64,000 bases of DNA from Ceratothoa steindachneri (Eukaryota; Arthropoda; Malacostraca; Isopoda; Cymothoidae), in contig OZ018323.1 of NCBI GenBank assembly GCA_963969495.1, forward strand, positions 85,373,377-85,437,376. The letters run 5' to 3'. This document shows, in pieces, positions 9,885 to 22,440 of this stretch (the first letter of the stretch is position 1; every line of letters begins with the position of its first letter). The notes beneath the pieces are model-generated. The model was given only the letters and a program-made list of their open reading frames with translations, ran no database searches and was not told the origin of the DNA. Both the position numbers and the translations under genes were made by a program.

Positions 9885-11054
9885 GTGAGTGATTAGCGTT
9901 TGCTTCCTGTATAACATTGGGTCCCCATGCCCGATGATGAGAATTTAAAACACTTTTCCCTTCACCATCAATGGAGCACCCCACTGCTTTTGCAGGGGAC
10001 CCTCCAAAACTTCAACTGGACAGGAGGCCTGCTTCTCTGCCTTGCCTACGGGTGTAGGGGACTCCCCTCACCCCCTTCTCTGGAGTGCAACTCCCTTTCT
10101 CCAGCAGTAGTCCTCCTTTTACTTTATAAAGGGACTGGCAAGAAATGCAGGCGGACCATAATTGACCACTCACAATAGGGCCAACCCCCTTAGGGAGAGA
10201 AGGAAAGATGGCCCTTTGGCCCCTTCCCTTTAAAGACCTATGAGCTTGAAAATTGAGTTTAGAGGAGATCACTGTATGTGCCCCCCTCTATTACCCGACC
10301 CAAGACATTCTGACCAATAGGACCTTTGATGTCCTAGGGGGGGGGGGATGGCCACATGGAGACACCCCCCTCCTGAGATGGACATGGTCCTTGAGGCAAC
10401 TGAGTCCCACACGGTTGGACCTTCCATGGGGATGGACCTGGGCTTGATGCCAAGCACCAAACCTGAGTCCGCCCTTGTGCAAGGTCCTCCTCAGACAGCT
10501 TGGGTCTCCAAGACTACAAGGAGAGGAGGGAGCTCCTCGATTGGTGCCCCAGTGGCAGCCAAGACCTCCATCTCAGAGAAGGATGCTGCTGAGGCTGGTC
10601 CATCTGGCTTAGGGGCTCCTCTCATTCTGTGGGGGCCACAGGGATGGATGGGTCTGCTGCTACTTCGGTAAGCGACTAAGCCAAAATCACCTCCGGCCCT
10701 GTTGCTCCCCGAGCTGGGGTGTGTCCCTGACAAAGATCAAAAGTCAAGTGTTCAGAGCGGTGCCTCAAAAACCTCTGGGCCCCTCATTCAGAGACTACCT
10801 GTCATTTTTAAGCCTACTGGCTTCAAATGCTTCTTTGTTATTCACTCTACTGATGGTAGCATGGTGTCTAATGGTAACTTGTTCTATCACATGAGAGCTT
10901 TAGCTAGTATGATTGGTACAGAGCCGAAAGTGACCTGTTTCGGATGGGAGCCTTTTGGCAAATGTGTCGGATCCCCTCTGAGGCAGTCATGATCAGTGCC
11001 CTTCGGACACCTGATGGCTCGCCTGTGAGTGTGACGCCATATTCTACCATGAAC

Positions 11055-11841
11055 TTCGTGAAAGTAGTAGTTTTTGCAAGGGAACTCGTGGACTACTGTA
11101 TAGATGACATCACCTTTAGAGCTGGCTGACCATGGGGCAGTCACGGTCAAGGTCAAGCGTGTGATGAGAAAACAGGGAGGGGCCTCGAGACCCACCCCAA
11201 TACTCTTCACATTGGACTGTGACAAGCTCCATGAGTCAGGGCATGCTGGTTGGTATAGCTACCCCTTGAAGGCACTCATGCCACTGTAGTGGAAGTGCTA
11301 CTACTCTCACAGCTTTGGCTATGTTAATCGCTTGTGTAGATGTGTAAAGTTAATGTTACCTGAAGTCGGTTTTTTGTTGCTCCAATGTTGCACATGATGT
11401 CCAAATTGTGTGTGGCCAAGTGTGTCAATTGTGGAGAGCCGCACCCTGCTTCGTGAAAGTAGTAGTTTTTGCAAGGGAACTCGAGGACTACTGTATAGAT
11501 GACATCACCTTTAGAGCTGGCTGACCATGGGGCAGTCACGGTCAAGCGTGTGATGAGAAAACAGGGAGGGTCCTCGAGACCCACCCCAATACTCTTCACA
11601 TTGGACTGTGACAAGCTCCATGAGTCAGGGCATGCTGGTTGGTATAGCTACCCCTTGAAGGCACTCATGCCACTGCAGTGGAAGTGCTACTACTCTCACA
11701 GCTTTGGCTATGTTAATCGCTTGTTTAGATGTGTAAAATTAATGTTACCTGAAGTCGTTTTTTTTGTTGCTCCAATGTTGCACATGATAAGTCCAAATTG
11801 TGTGTGGCCAAGTGTGTCAATTGTGGAGAGCCGCACCCTGC
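11055..11841 (+). repeat. 395-bp tandem duplication inside ORF1 of a family A copy
   Basis: Unit 1 is 11055-11449 and unit 2 is 11450-11841 (about 392 bp). Both begin TTCGTGAAAGTAGTAG and both carry the gag core plus first zinc knuckle up to the CCGCACCCTGCTTCG segment. A TTCG microhomology lies at each junction. The units are very similar, differing by a few substitutions and small indels, so the duplication is younger than most decay in this copy. Confidence 0.85.
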
Positions 11842-13832
11842 TTCGAAGCAATGTGATACATATCTCCTTGTGAAAGAAATCCTGCGCGTTCAGTCACAGG
11901 ATTCTCTCTCATTTCATGAGGCTAAGGGCTTGGTCCTGGTTTCGCCTGGCCCTGCCTGGTACATCCTATTCCTCAATATTAAGAAAGACTCCCTCTGCTC
12001 CTTGGCCCTCCAGGCCTACGAACACAGTCGTTTCTGAGCCCATTCGGAACCCTTCTGTGGGTCTACCCACCCCGGGTGCTCGCCTGGTAAATCTGGTAGC
12101 ACAAAGAGTTCACACCCAGCCTTGGTTAAAACCAGGGCTCCCCTCCTTTTCCCCCAGCTTGACTGTTTCCCATAAGGCGAAATGGCTGCGCTCCTCCACC
12201 GAGTCGCTAGACTCACAGGAGGCAACACCCCTGAAGTTGGTTGTGAGGCCATCTTCTGGGGTTCCTAAAGCTGCCCACCGAAAGGATGACAGCACTAAAC
12301 GAGCTTCAGGCTCCACCCACACCCAGTTGTAGGCTGGGTGGCTCAGAGACAGTGGGTACTTAAAAAAAGAGGGGCCGCCACCCCGAATAAGTCTTCGAAG
12401 GCGATGGCGGCTTTAGCACTTTGTCTGACCAACAGTGCCTGGAGTTCTGCATCAGGGAAGCATATGGCCATTCCTGTGTCTTCTCTTTCAAGATGGTCCC
12501 TGCATCTCCTCCAGCTAGGCCTTGAGGGCATATTCCTTCAATGGAATTGCGGCAAACTCCGGGCCAACTGAAAAGAGTTACGGAGGGTTGTCTCGTCCTG
12601 TTACCCGTTAGCTATATATTTGCAGGAGACAATGCTGGGCATGTGTCTCATACCCACCCTCCCTGGCGGCATGATGTCACCATTTTTCTATTTGCTTTAG
12701 ATCCCTCCTTTCAGGCAGTAGCTGTGCAGCTGCACCTGGATAGAAGGTATACTGTTATTTCCATGTACTGAGAACTGCTTCATTTTCCTGTCTCGATCTA
12801 TATTTGTGCTCTCCGGATGTACATCCTGATTTTGGATAGGGGTTGGTCGATGATCTCCATGGTAGTGATCACTTTCCCATTCAAATATAATTTTCTGGGG
12901 TGCTACTGTCCCAGAGCCCACCCCGATGGTACTTGGCGCGGGCGTTTGCATTTCAGGAAATGACTGAGGAGGTTAGGTCGGTAGATGAGGCCATAGAGTT
13001 CTTCTCTGGCAACCTCACCGCCATTGGCCTAACTACTATTCCTAGAACGTCTGGTCGTTTTGCACGCCGACCTCTCACGTGGTGGTCATCTGAGTGTGAA
13101 ATGGTCCTCAAACAGAAGCATTATGCCTACATGCACTATAAGCCCCGCCCGAATGACTTTCCTGTCCGTGAATTTCGTTGGGCTATGGCTAGGTTCCTGT
13201 ATATTTCTAAGCACGCCCACCCCTCTTCTTGGTGGTCATACATGTCTTCACCTAATGGGAAGACCCCTCTAGCACATGTGTGGAAGCGAGTTAAAAGGAT
13301 CCGGGGCAAGTTCTCAAGGAGAAATGGGACAGAAATCTTGGACCCTGCATCCTTGATGGAATCCTTCGTGACCGCTTTCTCCGCATTATCTAGCTGGGAT
13401 TCTGCTCTGCCAGCATTCAATTTGCATCTTGATTTTGTGGAATGCCGCTGACTGGACTTTACCTCCAGAGGCGGAGAACCCATCAATGATAGGTTTACTC
13501 TGAGTGAGTTGTGTTCTGCTATCGGTTTGTGCGCAAACATCACCCCTAGTAAGTCATGTTCCATACGCCATACTTCGATATCTGGGTGAGTTCAACAGAA
13601 TCTGGGTAGTGGGTATCCTCGCAGATTCCAGGCAAATCACTACTGTGCTTCCTTTTTGCAAACCAAGGAGATATCACTACCCCGCCCAGTTTACGCCCAA
13701 TCTCTCTAACCTCCCACGTGAGTAAGTGGATGTGAGTAATTGGTAAATGTTTGACTAGTTTTTTTTCTGGACAGCGTTAGGCCATCTGTCTTCTGCACAG
13801 TGCGGTTTCTGCAAGTTCCATTCACAAATGCA

Positions 13833-14560
13833 CATTCATATATGACAGCATTTATAACGTCTGTTATCAACCGTGCTCCAATATCTCCAGAGGCTTTCAA
13901 CATCTCTACATTTATCTCAGAAACACTCACAGCCTTACCTTCTGGCATGTGATTTATGGCTCTGTTCACCATTTTGTCTTCAATTGATGGCCACAGTCCA
14001 GACACAGGTTCTGCAGAATCCATAAGTCTCCTGTCTCAGTCCAATTAATAAAAGATTATAGTGCTCTCTCCAAGCCTTTTTTTTTTTACATCAACCTGCC
14101 CAACCACAATGCTGCCATCATCATTTTCAATGCACTCTTCACCCGCTATATCACTATTTTCTTTTTTCATCTGCCTAGCCAGTTTAAAAACTCTTTTCCT
14201 TCCTTCAGCGCCATTGATTCTCAGGATGATGTTTTTGAGCCTCAGACTAAGCCCTATACACTTCCCAACTTGCCCTTCTTTTCACTGATAAGTATACTTA
14301 CTCCCACCCTGCTTCCATGCCATAAACGATCTTCTTTTTTCCTTCACTGCAGCCTCAACTTCCTCATTCCACCACCAAGAGACCTTGTGTCTAGGTGGAC
14401 CTCTTACCATCCACAAACCTGTTCAGTGGCTTTTAGAAGGTTATCTTTCAGTCTCCCATACTTCTCACTCACACTTCCATCAGTCGCTCTATTGGTGAGT
14501 GAGTAATGCACTTTACAAACCCAGCAACAAATGTTAACTGTAAAGAACAGAAATTGATCT
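13833..14560 (-). mobile_element. Inverted LINE RT fragment (family C type) inserted in family A copy
   Basis: On the minus strand, 13935 to 13834 reads VSVSEINVEMLKASGDIGARLI and on to NAVIYE. This is the N-terminal RT signature (xxEMLKASGxxGxxLxTDLxNA) of LINEs found in many marine invertebrates. Upstream on the minus strand, decayed EVCGW and W-rich segments typical of the linker before the RT are seen near 14400-14450. It is flanked on both sides by family A ORF2 sequence, but about 0.6 kb of A RT is missing, so insertion was accompanied by deletion. Sequence 14560-14726 is unassigned. Confidence 0.55.
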
Positions 14561-14726
14561 AATATAACAAATTTAAATAAAATATTAATTCACAAAACGT
14601 CTCTCAGCCAACTTCTCAAGCTAACCCTCTCATTCACTCTTTCACACACAAAGGCTGAAAATTGGTGAAGAAAGTTCACAGAGAAAAAAATGGGGAGAAT
14701 GGCTCCCACATTCCTCACACACTCAT

Positions 14727-14967
14727 TCTGGCAGGCTCATATTCACAGCCTTATGGTCTCTTGTACCTGCGCCATGGACATTCTTTGTTCCTTGATGTTC
14801 AGTGCTGATAAGGCTACTGCCTTACTTTTCTATCGATCCTTTATTCGTTTAAAGCTCGACTACGGATGTGAGTTTTATGTATCCACAGCCGAGTGTTTAT
14901 TGCGGAAGGTGGACTTGATCCACCACCAGTCTCTGCCTGGCAGTTGGTGCCTTCCACACATCCCCCA
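14727..14967 (+). mobile_element. Continuation of the family A copy begun at 9412 (RT thumb region)
   Basis: From GGCAGGCTCATATTCAC the sequence matches the RT motif E/thumb region of A ORF2 (EAHIRSL, CTRAMDILRS, FYRSF, KLDYGCEFY, LRKVDSIHH). It stops at 14967, where another A 5' end begins. The missing motifs A-D lie opposite the inserted family C LINE. Confidence 0.7.
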
Positions 14968-16369
14968 TGTAAGGGGCACGGTGATTTTATTTCTTGGCTG
15001 CTGTGCTGATGGGACTCAGCACCCCATCTGGCCCTAGCTTAGCCTCTTCTTTCTGACAGCCTCTCTTTTTAACCTGTTTCCTCACTTTCCCTACAACCTC
15101 TCCCACAACTTTCTTTGCTTGGACTCTAATTTCACAGAGTAGACACCAACCACCTTCCTCTCAACCAACCATCCCAGATCGAGTTTGGGGTGGTGGGTTT
15201 TTAACAACCTACCTCACCTACTTCCTCACATACCCCTTCTTTCTTCTCAATGGAATATTAATTTTACGCTGAGCTATGCTGATAGGCTGCCTGGCTACTA
15301 GGTGGGAGGAGTGGCCTCAAATGGCGGCAGCTAGCTTTGCTGGCCCCATATTTACCCCTAGCAGAGTGGGCTACTGTGTAGGGTGATTAGCGTTTGCTGC
15401 CCATGCAAATACTAGGGTCACCATGCCCATGGATGAAGTTAATAAAGTCTTCCCCTTCACCAGCATCAAAGCGCTCTCAGGCAGCTCCACTAAATAAAAG
15501 TATGTCCCCCCCCTCCCCCGTGCTTTCTCAGGGGACCCTCCAAATCTCTTCTATTGGAGAGGAGGCTTACTCCTCTTCTAGACATATGTGTGCAATGGAC
15601 TCCCCTTCACCCCTTTCTCTGGAGGTGCCTCCCACTTTGCTTTCACAGTGGCCGCCCAAGAAAGCACACAGGCCACCCAATATTAGGGGGGCAAGAGATG
15701 GCTCTGCCCATGCCGCCTAACATCCTGCACTCATGTGTCTAGATTATCTTATGCTGAGTTCCTGGACATGTAGGAATTGTAGGGAATGACCGCGCCAAAG
15801 AGATCAGTGTTTCACTCTTCCTCACACTGATTATATGGCAAGAATACAGGCTGCTTGGCAAAGAAGATGGGAGATGGTCGAGGGGAACTCAAAATTGCAT
15901 GCTATTGCGCCGTGACTGTTTCCATGTACCTACCCCCCCCAATACTGTGACGGCTTCAGGTTGCTTTCTGTCATCTCCGAATTGGATGTACCGCCATTTG
16001 ACGGAGCACTCGCCTGCGCCATACTGTGAAGATTGCGTTGTCCCCCAGACTGTTTGGCACATTCTTGTTGAATGTCCCAGTCTGGGTTATCTCCGCGCAA
16101 GTTACCTGTCCCGGAGCATGGTCGCTACCGCTTGTTCCTTGTACTCGGGACGGATTCGTGCACACCGACTTGTGGACTTGATGAATTTTTGGAGGAGGCT
16201 GGTCTCTTCCACTTTATTTGACCTTTTTTGTATTTCTTTTTGTAGGTCGCATGTTCTTGCTCCGGGGAGGAAGCGGGCCTACCCCCGTCGCCGCACCACG
16301 CTTTCTTTTTGCTTCTCGTTATTTCATTTTAACCTTAGTCGTTTTTTATTGTTATGTGTGATTTAGATA

Positions 16370-17268
16370 TACGAGGGGCGGTCAATAAGTTTTGCAATTC
16401 GGATATAAGGAAACGAGATATGAGGAAAAGTGTGTTATTATTTTTCAATATAACTACCCTCGACTTCAATGCACTTGCGCCACTTGTCCCTGAGGCTTCG
16501 AATTCCCGACAACCAGAAATCTCCCGACTGCTGTTCAATCCACTCCTGGACATCGAGCTGGACATGTTCCTCGTCCTCAAACCGGCGTCCACGCAGGGCA
16601 GCCCTGAGCTGCGGAATAAAAAGTAGTCGCTAGGGGCCAGATCTGGACTGTAGGGGAGATGGTTGAGCTCGAATCCACACTCGCGCAGGGCAGCTTTTGC
16701 AACTCAAGCCTTGTGGACTTTGACGACGTTGAAGTCGATCATGGGGCGTGAGGTTTCTAGGGACCCAACGGGCAGGGACCTTGGTCATGGCCAAATTGTC
16801 GTGGATGATGTTCATAACACTTCCATGTGATATTCCAAGTTCTCGCTCGATTTCCGAGGATCATCCTCTCCGCACGGGCCACATTGTCCTCGGTCACGTC
16901 TGATGGGCGTGCTGGACGGGGGTAATCTTCAAGGGATTCACGACCATGGCAGAACTCCCTATTCAAGAGAGCAATTGTTGCATAGGAAGGGGCGGTGTCG
17001 GTGTACACTACAACCATGTGTTCATGGATCTCGTTTGCATTCTTGCCTTCCTTGGTAAAAAATTTGATCACTGCGCGGTGCTCAACCTTTTCCATTGTTG
17101 AAAAATTTGTGACTGACGATCTGCGATCAGCTACTGCTTCTTAAATAGACGAGGCAGGAGCGTGCGGTCCTGACTTGTCATAACTTGTCCTAACACCCCC
17201 ACAAACAGCCATCCCCCTTCCTCTGTTTTGCCCTACTGATTCGCAAAACTTATTGACCGCTCCTCGTG
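16370..17268 (-). mobile_element. mariner element, internally deleted
   Basis: About 899 bp are bounded by inverted ends (16371-16395 and 17243-17267, 24 of 25 positions identical, ACGAGG[G/A]GCGG type) and TA at 16368-16369 and 17269-17270. Typical mariners are about 1.3 kb, so roughly 0.4 kb is missing. Read on the minus strand, the N-terminal HTH region is joined directly to the segment just around the second catalytic motif. The element is inserted in the 3' UTR of a family A copy and is therefore younger than that copy. Confidence 0.9.
16438..17095 (-). pseudogene. mariner transposase remnant, catalytic core deleted
   Basis: The minus-strand start at 17095 gives MEKVEHRAVIKFFTKEGKNA and continues EIHEHMV, SYATIALL, ESLEDYPRPARPSDVTEDNV: the DNA-binding domain of mariner transposases. 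After a frameshift, VPARWVPRNLTP is followed at once by a MIDFNVVKVHKA segment, normally located after the second catalytic Asp. Then come ALRECGFELNHLPYSPDLAP with SDYFLF and a C-terminus ending EVEGSYIEK (stop 16438-16440). The region holding the first catalytic Asp is gone, there is an internal TGA, and a frameshift follows YFLF. It is non-functional. Confidence 0.88.
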
Positions 17269-17365
17269 TATATATATATATATTTTTAAATGTAGCCTAA
17301 TAGTAGGCTGTTGTGTACAGCAACTTGTGCCCAAGTAGGCAGTCGCCAGATGGGCTAACACAATG

Positions 17366-20300
17366 GAAAAAAATGCTGAGGCCAGTCCATCTGTCCTCGC
17401 GGCTCCTGCTGGCGGAGGAGAGAAGAGAGTTCATTCCCTACCCTCCTCTCCTCTCCTAAATAGAAAAGGAACAGGAAAAAGACGGCTCCTCTCCCTCCGC
17501 AAGAGCGAAGGGAACAGACAGGTCCGCTGTTTCGGTAAGCGAGCAGCCAAGATCGGCACGTCAGCCCCCGGTGCTCCCTCGGATGGGGAGTCCCGTACTA
17601 AGACCAAAATTACAGGTATGCAGAGTAGAGCCTCGATTACTTCGGGGCCCTTTATTCACATGTTACCTGCCGTTTTTACGCTCACTTGCTTCAAATGCTT
17701 CCTTGTTATTCCCGCAACTGATGGCAGCATGTTGGTAAGGGTAACATGTTCCATCAGAAGAGAGTTCTATCTAGCGTGATTGGTAGAGAACAGAGCCTTC
17801 TTGCGAATGCGTCGAAGCAATGTGGTGCGCATCTCCGTGAGAAGGAAATCCTGTCCGTACTGGTTCAGGATCATCTCATTTTGCGAGGTCCTGGCGTGCC
17901 CGGCCCTTCCAGGGATGTCTTATGTCTCAATGTTAAAAAAGACACCCTCTGCTCTTGGCCCCTCTAGGCCCAGTCGTTTCCACGCACATTCCTGAACTCT
18001 TCTGCAGGTTCTACCCACCCTTGGCACTCCCCAAGTGAAGCTCTCGGTACAAAGGGTTCACACCCAGACCCGGCTAAAACTTCCGAGTCATTAGACTCAC
18101 AAGAGGCAATCTTCCAGTGTTCCTAAAGCTGCCCCTCTAAAGGAGGACATCTCAAAATGAGCTTCGGCTACTACGCCCACACCGAGTGCTAGGCTGGGTG
18201 GCTCGAAGGCGGTTTATCCTCCAAAGGAGATAGGGAGGAAAAGACTTAAGGCAAACCCAACTCCCCTCTATAAGTCCTCGATGGCGACAGCGCTTTCATC
18301 GCATTGTCTGGCCAACAACACCCGGAGTTCTACCTCCGGGAAGCATACGGCCATTCCCGTGGGGTCTTCTCTTAGAAGAGTGGATGTCATATTCCTTCAA
18401 TGGAATTACCGCGGACCCCGGGGCAACTGGGAGGAGCTGCGGAGGCTCTTTTCCCCCTTTCTCTTGGCTATCTTTTTTCAGAAGACCATGCTGGGTGCGT
18501 GCCCCCTGTCCACCCTTCCGGGGTATAAGGGTTTTGCGCCACCACCACCAGGGGATGGGGGCCGGGCATGAGGACGCGCCATTTACACTTGGCATGTTTC
18601 CGTTCTATTTGCTTTAGATATCTCCGTTCAGACAGCAGCTGGATAGGAGGTATACTGTTATTTCTGCATACATTCTACCGTCAGCCGAGTTCGATGCGGG
18701 AGAATTCCGCTGCGTCCTGGTACGGTTGCTGAGGCTCTTTTTCTTGCCTGGGGATCTGAACGATACACCCCCTCAGAGTGACTACTCGATCAATCCCAGG
18801 GATCAGGTCCTTGACGAGCTGAAGATAGGCGTCTTAAATTCGAATGAGTTAACCCATCACTGCCCGAGAACCGCTTCATTTTACTGTCTCGATCTATCTT
18901 TGTGCTCTCTGGATGCGCACTCTGTTTTTTTTGGGGGGGAGGGGCGATTACATCCGTGGTAGTGTTCACATGCCATTCAAATGTCATTTCTGGTCCGCTT
19001 CCGCCTGAGAGCCCGCCCCGGTGTGGTGTTTGACGCAGGTGCGGTGGCCCGCATTTCAGGAAATGATTGAGTTCTCGGGCAACCAAAAACGGCAAGGCCC
19101 TGACTACTTTTCCTAGAACGTCTGGCTGTTTTGCACGCCGACTGCTTCCGTGGTGGTCAGCCGATTGTGAGCATTCAATGCGCGTGGCGATGTCGCGGAA
19201 GGCCACCGACTGGACTTTACTTCCAGAGGTGGAGAACCCTTCAAGGACATGCAAACATGGAGTGAGGCGTTCCGCTCTCGCTTCGTGCGCGGACACCGCC
19301 CCTGGTCCCGATGATGTCCCGTACGCCATGCCTTTCCTTCGTGTGAAGACTCTCCACACGATGGCGAGGGGACGCCTCCCAATATTTATATCTGAATTTT
19401 TGCGAGATCGTCTATTTTGTGTACGGGTGGGGGAGCCCTCTCCGGCCCAATGGAGCAGGAAGATGACCTCTAGCAGGGAAATTTCCTCACTCTCGCACAC
19501 TTTGCCCTGAGCATCAACGGCATCACCTCGGTGTTGCCGGAAGATGTCGCTACGCTCTACGTGGATGACCTTTCCATCTCTTGTGCGGCCCAGCTGCCAC
19601 CTCTAGAGCGTAGACTCCAACAGGCATTGAATCGCGTCTCTCGCCATGCCGAAGCGCACATGCTTCGGTTTTCCTTGGCCAAGACTAAGGTGGTGCACTT
19701 CTCCGCTCTGACCCAGACTTGTTTCCTAATGGGGTTCGCCTGGAAGTAGTGGACTCGCACCGTTTCTTTGGTCTTATATTTGACCGACGCTTCACCTGGG
19801 AGGCTCAGATTCGCAGCCTTAGGGGGTCTTGTACCCGTGCCATGAATATTCTTCGCTCCCTGACGTTCAGCACCTGGGCCGCTGATAGGGCTACTGCCCT
19901 ACTTTTCTATCGATCCTTTGTTCGTTCGAAGCTCGACTGTGGATGGGAATTTTATGTATCCTTAGCCGAGCGTGTATTGCGGAATGTGGACTCGATCCAC
20001 CACACCCGACCTTCGTCTGGCGACCCATCCCTTCCGCACGTCCCTCATTGAGAGACTACTTGTTGATTCTGAGGAGATGTCAGTCGCTCTCCGCCCTGCA
20101 CACTGCATTATTCGGCTGTACGCGCTAGCCCGGCGACTCCCTTAATCGCCAACAGCTCTCACTGCATCCGCAGCTGATCTCGATGGTGCCTATGCCGCCG
20201 AGAGGCGCCATTCGTGTAGCCTAAGCCCCTTAGGTTTAGGTCTAGGAAACTACTTCGAGAGCTCGTTATAGCTCTCGGCCCGTTGGCATCCCTAATTCTG

Positions 20301-21400
20301 CCCAGGACGCCACCCTGGAGGGTACCAGCTTTGACTATTTGTCGCCACGCCTCTTCTCACAAAGCGTCTACAGCGCCGGGAGTATTGCATTCGGACTTTT
20401 TTGGAGCACACTTTGCGCCATTGTATACGGATGGCTCCAAGTCCCATGAGGGGGTCGGCTTCCATGCCGTATCCCTTCTGTTTGAAGTCAGCGGTGCTCT
20501 GCCGGGCGCTGCGTCTGTCTTCACGGCCTAGCTGGTGGCAATACACCGCTCGGTACGGAAGATAACGGGCCGTGCCCGGTTCGGAGACCGGATTGTGATT
20601 TATAGCGACTCGCAAAGCGCCCTGAGGGCTCTCGGAGGCTTTGGAATCTCCGCATCCTCTGGTTCGCTATATCGGTGACGCCACGGTTTTGGCGATACGG
20701 GCGGATGTTGAGATTATCTTCTGCTGGGTTCCTGGACATGTAGGAATTGCGGGGAATGAGGGCGCCAAAGAGTCCGCGAGGACTCTGCGACCGGACCAGC
20801 GTTTCGCTCTTCCTCACACCGACTACATGACAGGAATACGGGCAGCTCTTCGGACTGCTTGGCAAAGAAGATGGGAGACGGTCGAAGGGAACTTAAAGTT
20901 GCGTGCCATTGCGCCGGACTGTTCCCATCGACCTATCCCCCAATGCCGCGACGGCTTCTGGTCGCTTTCTGTCGTTTCTGAATCGGACACACTCGTGTGA
21001 CGCATCGCTCTTTGATGGAGCGCTCGCCTGCTCCCTATTGCGACGACTGCGTCGTCCCCCAGACTGTTCGGCACATTCTTGTTGAATGTCCCAGTCTGGG
21101 TGATCTTTGCGCACGTTACCTGTCCCGGTACCGGGATGGGCGGGGTTGCTACCTCCTGTCCTTTTTAATTGGGACGAGTGCGTGCACATTTACTGGTGGA
21201 ATAGTTGACTTTTTGGGGGAGGCCGGCCTCCTCCCTTTCATTTAACTAGATTTAGTTGTTTTTGTTATTGTTATTGCTTCCTAATTGTTTTCTTTTCAAA
21301 TTTTTTTAAAATTTAAGTAGCCTAGAACTAGGCTGTTTGTTTCCGGCGACTTATGCCTAAGTGGGCAGTCGCCAGATAGCCCCTTAAAAAAAAAATATTT
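17366..21400 (+). mobile_element. Family A copy, 5'-truncated and internally deleted, 3' end intact
   Basis: It enters in ORF1 (AEASPSVLAAPAGGGEKRVHS, near 17375) and loses the zinc-knuckle part near 17810. It continues through the ORF1 C-terminus (about 18010-18360) and ORF2 endonuclease (IFLQWNYRGPRGNW near 18391), with a gap near 19060-19180 and another near 19320. The RT palm with TLYVDDLSIS (about 19552) and thumb follow, then RNase H (TDGSKSHEGVGFHAVS near 20429, IYSDSQSALRAL, WVPGHVGIAGNE) and the C-terminal Cys/His segment. The 3' UTR has paired stem-loops (21319-21376) and poly(A) at about 21387-21396. Many frameshifts; dead. Confidence 0.78.
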
Positions 21401-22189
21401 TCTCCCACCTGAATTCTGAAAAATTTACTCATATTTGGATAAATCCAGAAAAATCTGCCTCTTTCTTCTCATTCTTAATCTCAACCATTTCACTGTTTTC
21501 TTTCTTTTTCTTCCATGTCGCAACATTCAACTCCACTTCATTCAAATCAATTTGCCTCTCCTCATTCTTTGGTTCAATTATGCTTCCTCTGCCATTACAC
21601 AACTTGTACATTGGGTGCATCTCATATTCTAGAGGTTCTCATCACTTTCTCTGTGAATGAGATGGGCTACATCTTAGCCAAGTGCAAACACCACCTCTAA
21701 GTTAAGCCATTTCAGGTGTGGTTAGTGGTGTGTTGGAGTAACCATTCAGTCGACTTCTCAGTGGCTACCATACCTGTAGATGATATTTGTCTGTAGACTG
21801 TACCCCCCTTGATAAACTGGCCAGGAGGCCAGGCTGTGTTTTAAACTAGAGCCACCCTGTAGGGCAACAGATGTGGAGAGTGGTCATGGGATTTCCGAGT
21901 GGGTAGGGCACAGTTTTCCCACATGAATGTAATCCTGGAGTGGGACCACCCCACTTGCATGTAGTTTAGTTGCAATTGAACTCCCACTTCTAAACTGTTG
22001 CATAGCCACACCACTAGCACATGGGGTACTATAAATTCCTGTAGCATTGATGGTGCCTATAGCACAGACTAGGATCAAAGGATGTCTCCCTTAATCTCCC
22101 AAGCAGTCCCAGGGAGCAGAGGTCATCTGTTGCTAGGAAGCAATGCAACAACAAGCCTTGAGAAATACAGTACAGAATTAATAAGGCAT
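21401..22189 (+). other. slmb intron 2, unassigned stretch
   Basis: No coding content recognised. A short segment at 21700-21730 (TTAAGCCATTTCAGGTGTGG) resembles 7858-7880 (CTAAGCCACATCAGGTGTGG), suggesting a shared low-copy repeat or SINE-like unit of unknown type. Confidence 0.35.
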
Positions 22190-22440
22190 CATCATCTTTC
22201 GCACAGCTAGGAAACTATCTCTTAACTAAGCACTACCTAAACTGGAAACAAAGGCTGTAGTTTATAGCACCATCTTTTTTGTTGTATGGGAGTATGGACA
22301 CTGTACAGGAAGCACATCGGGATGCTTGAGACCTTCACTTTTTATAGATGCTGCTGAGAAAGGCAAAAATGGTGGACTGGTTATCATAATTACTTGCCAT
22401 AGGAAAGAATATTTAGGCACATCATGTTAAGGCGGCTTGA
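22190..22440 (+). mobile_element. Degenerate LINE C-terminal remnant
   Basis: One frame reads WTLYRKHIGMLETF followed by a Cys-rich segment near 22300-22360, then LRRLEQRDRKV near 22425-22460. This resembles the post-RT connector (LLYGxExWTLYRxHIxxLExFHxRCLR) of several LINE families. No intact frame remains. Confidence 0.4.

Larger units (their letters stand above)
9412..13832 (+). mobile_element. Family A copy, 5' end through RT fingers; broken
   Basis: It begins with the family A 5' terminus (CCCCATAAGGGG) inserted into the preceding A fragment. The 5' UTR runs to about 9924 and includes the hairpin at 9852-9884. The ORF1 AUG is at 9927. ORF1 runs to the conserved TAG near 12510, with frameshifts and a 395-bp tandem duplication. 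ORF2 endonuclease (GIFLQWNC near 12529) and linker (SVDEAIEFFSGNL, WKRVKRIRGKF) follow to the RT QCGF motif near 13800. There an inverted family C LINE interrupts it; A sequence resumes at 14727 after a gap of about 0.6 kb in A coordinates. Confidence 0.78.
14968..17365 (+). mobile_element. Family A copy, internally deleted, split by a mariner
   Basis: It starts with the A 5' end (TGTAAGGGGCACGG), has the 5' UTR to about 15420, and ORF1 N-terminal sequence (AUG about 15421) to about 15720. It then jumps to RNase H (AEFLDM-like, equivalent to the WVPGHVG region) at about 15740. The C-terminal Cys/His segment (HSPAPYCEDCVVPQTV..., about 16005) and the 3' UTR follow. A mariner element sits in the 3' UTR (16370-17268). 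After it come the paired stem-loops (17291-17350), including AGCCTA...TAGGCT and CCCAAGTAGGCAGTCGCC, then a short A-rich end. Confidence 0.72.

Noticed and set aside
17269..17282. A TA microsatellite as an independent repeat locus.
   Set aside because: It is only a few units long and adjoins the mariner target site; it is likely target sequence rather than a feature of its own.
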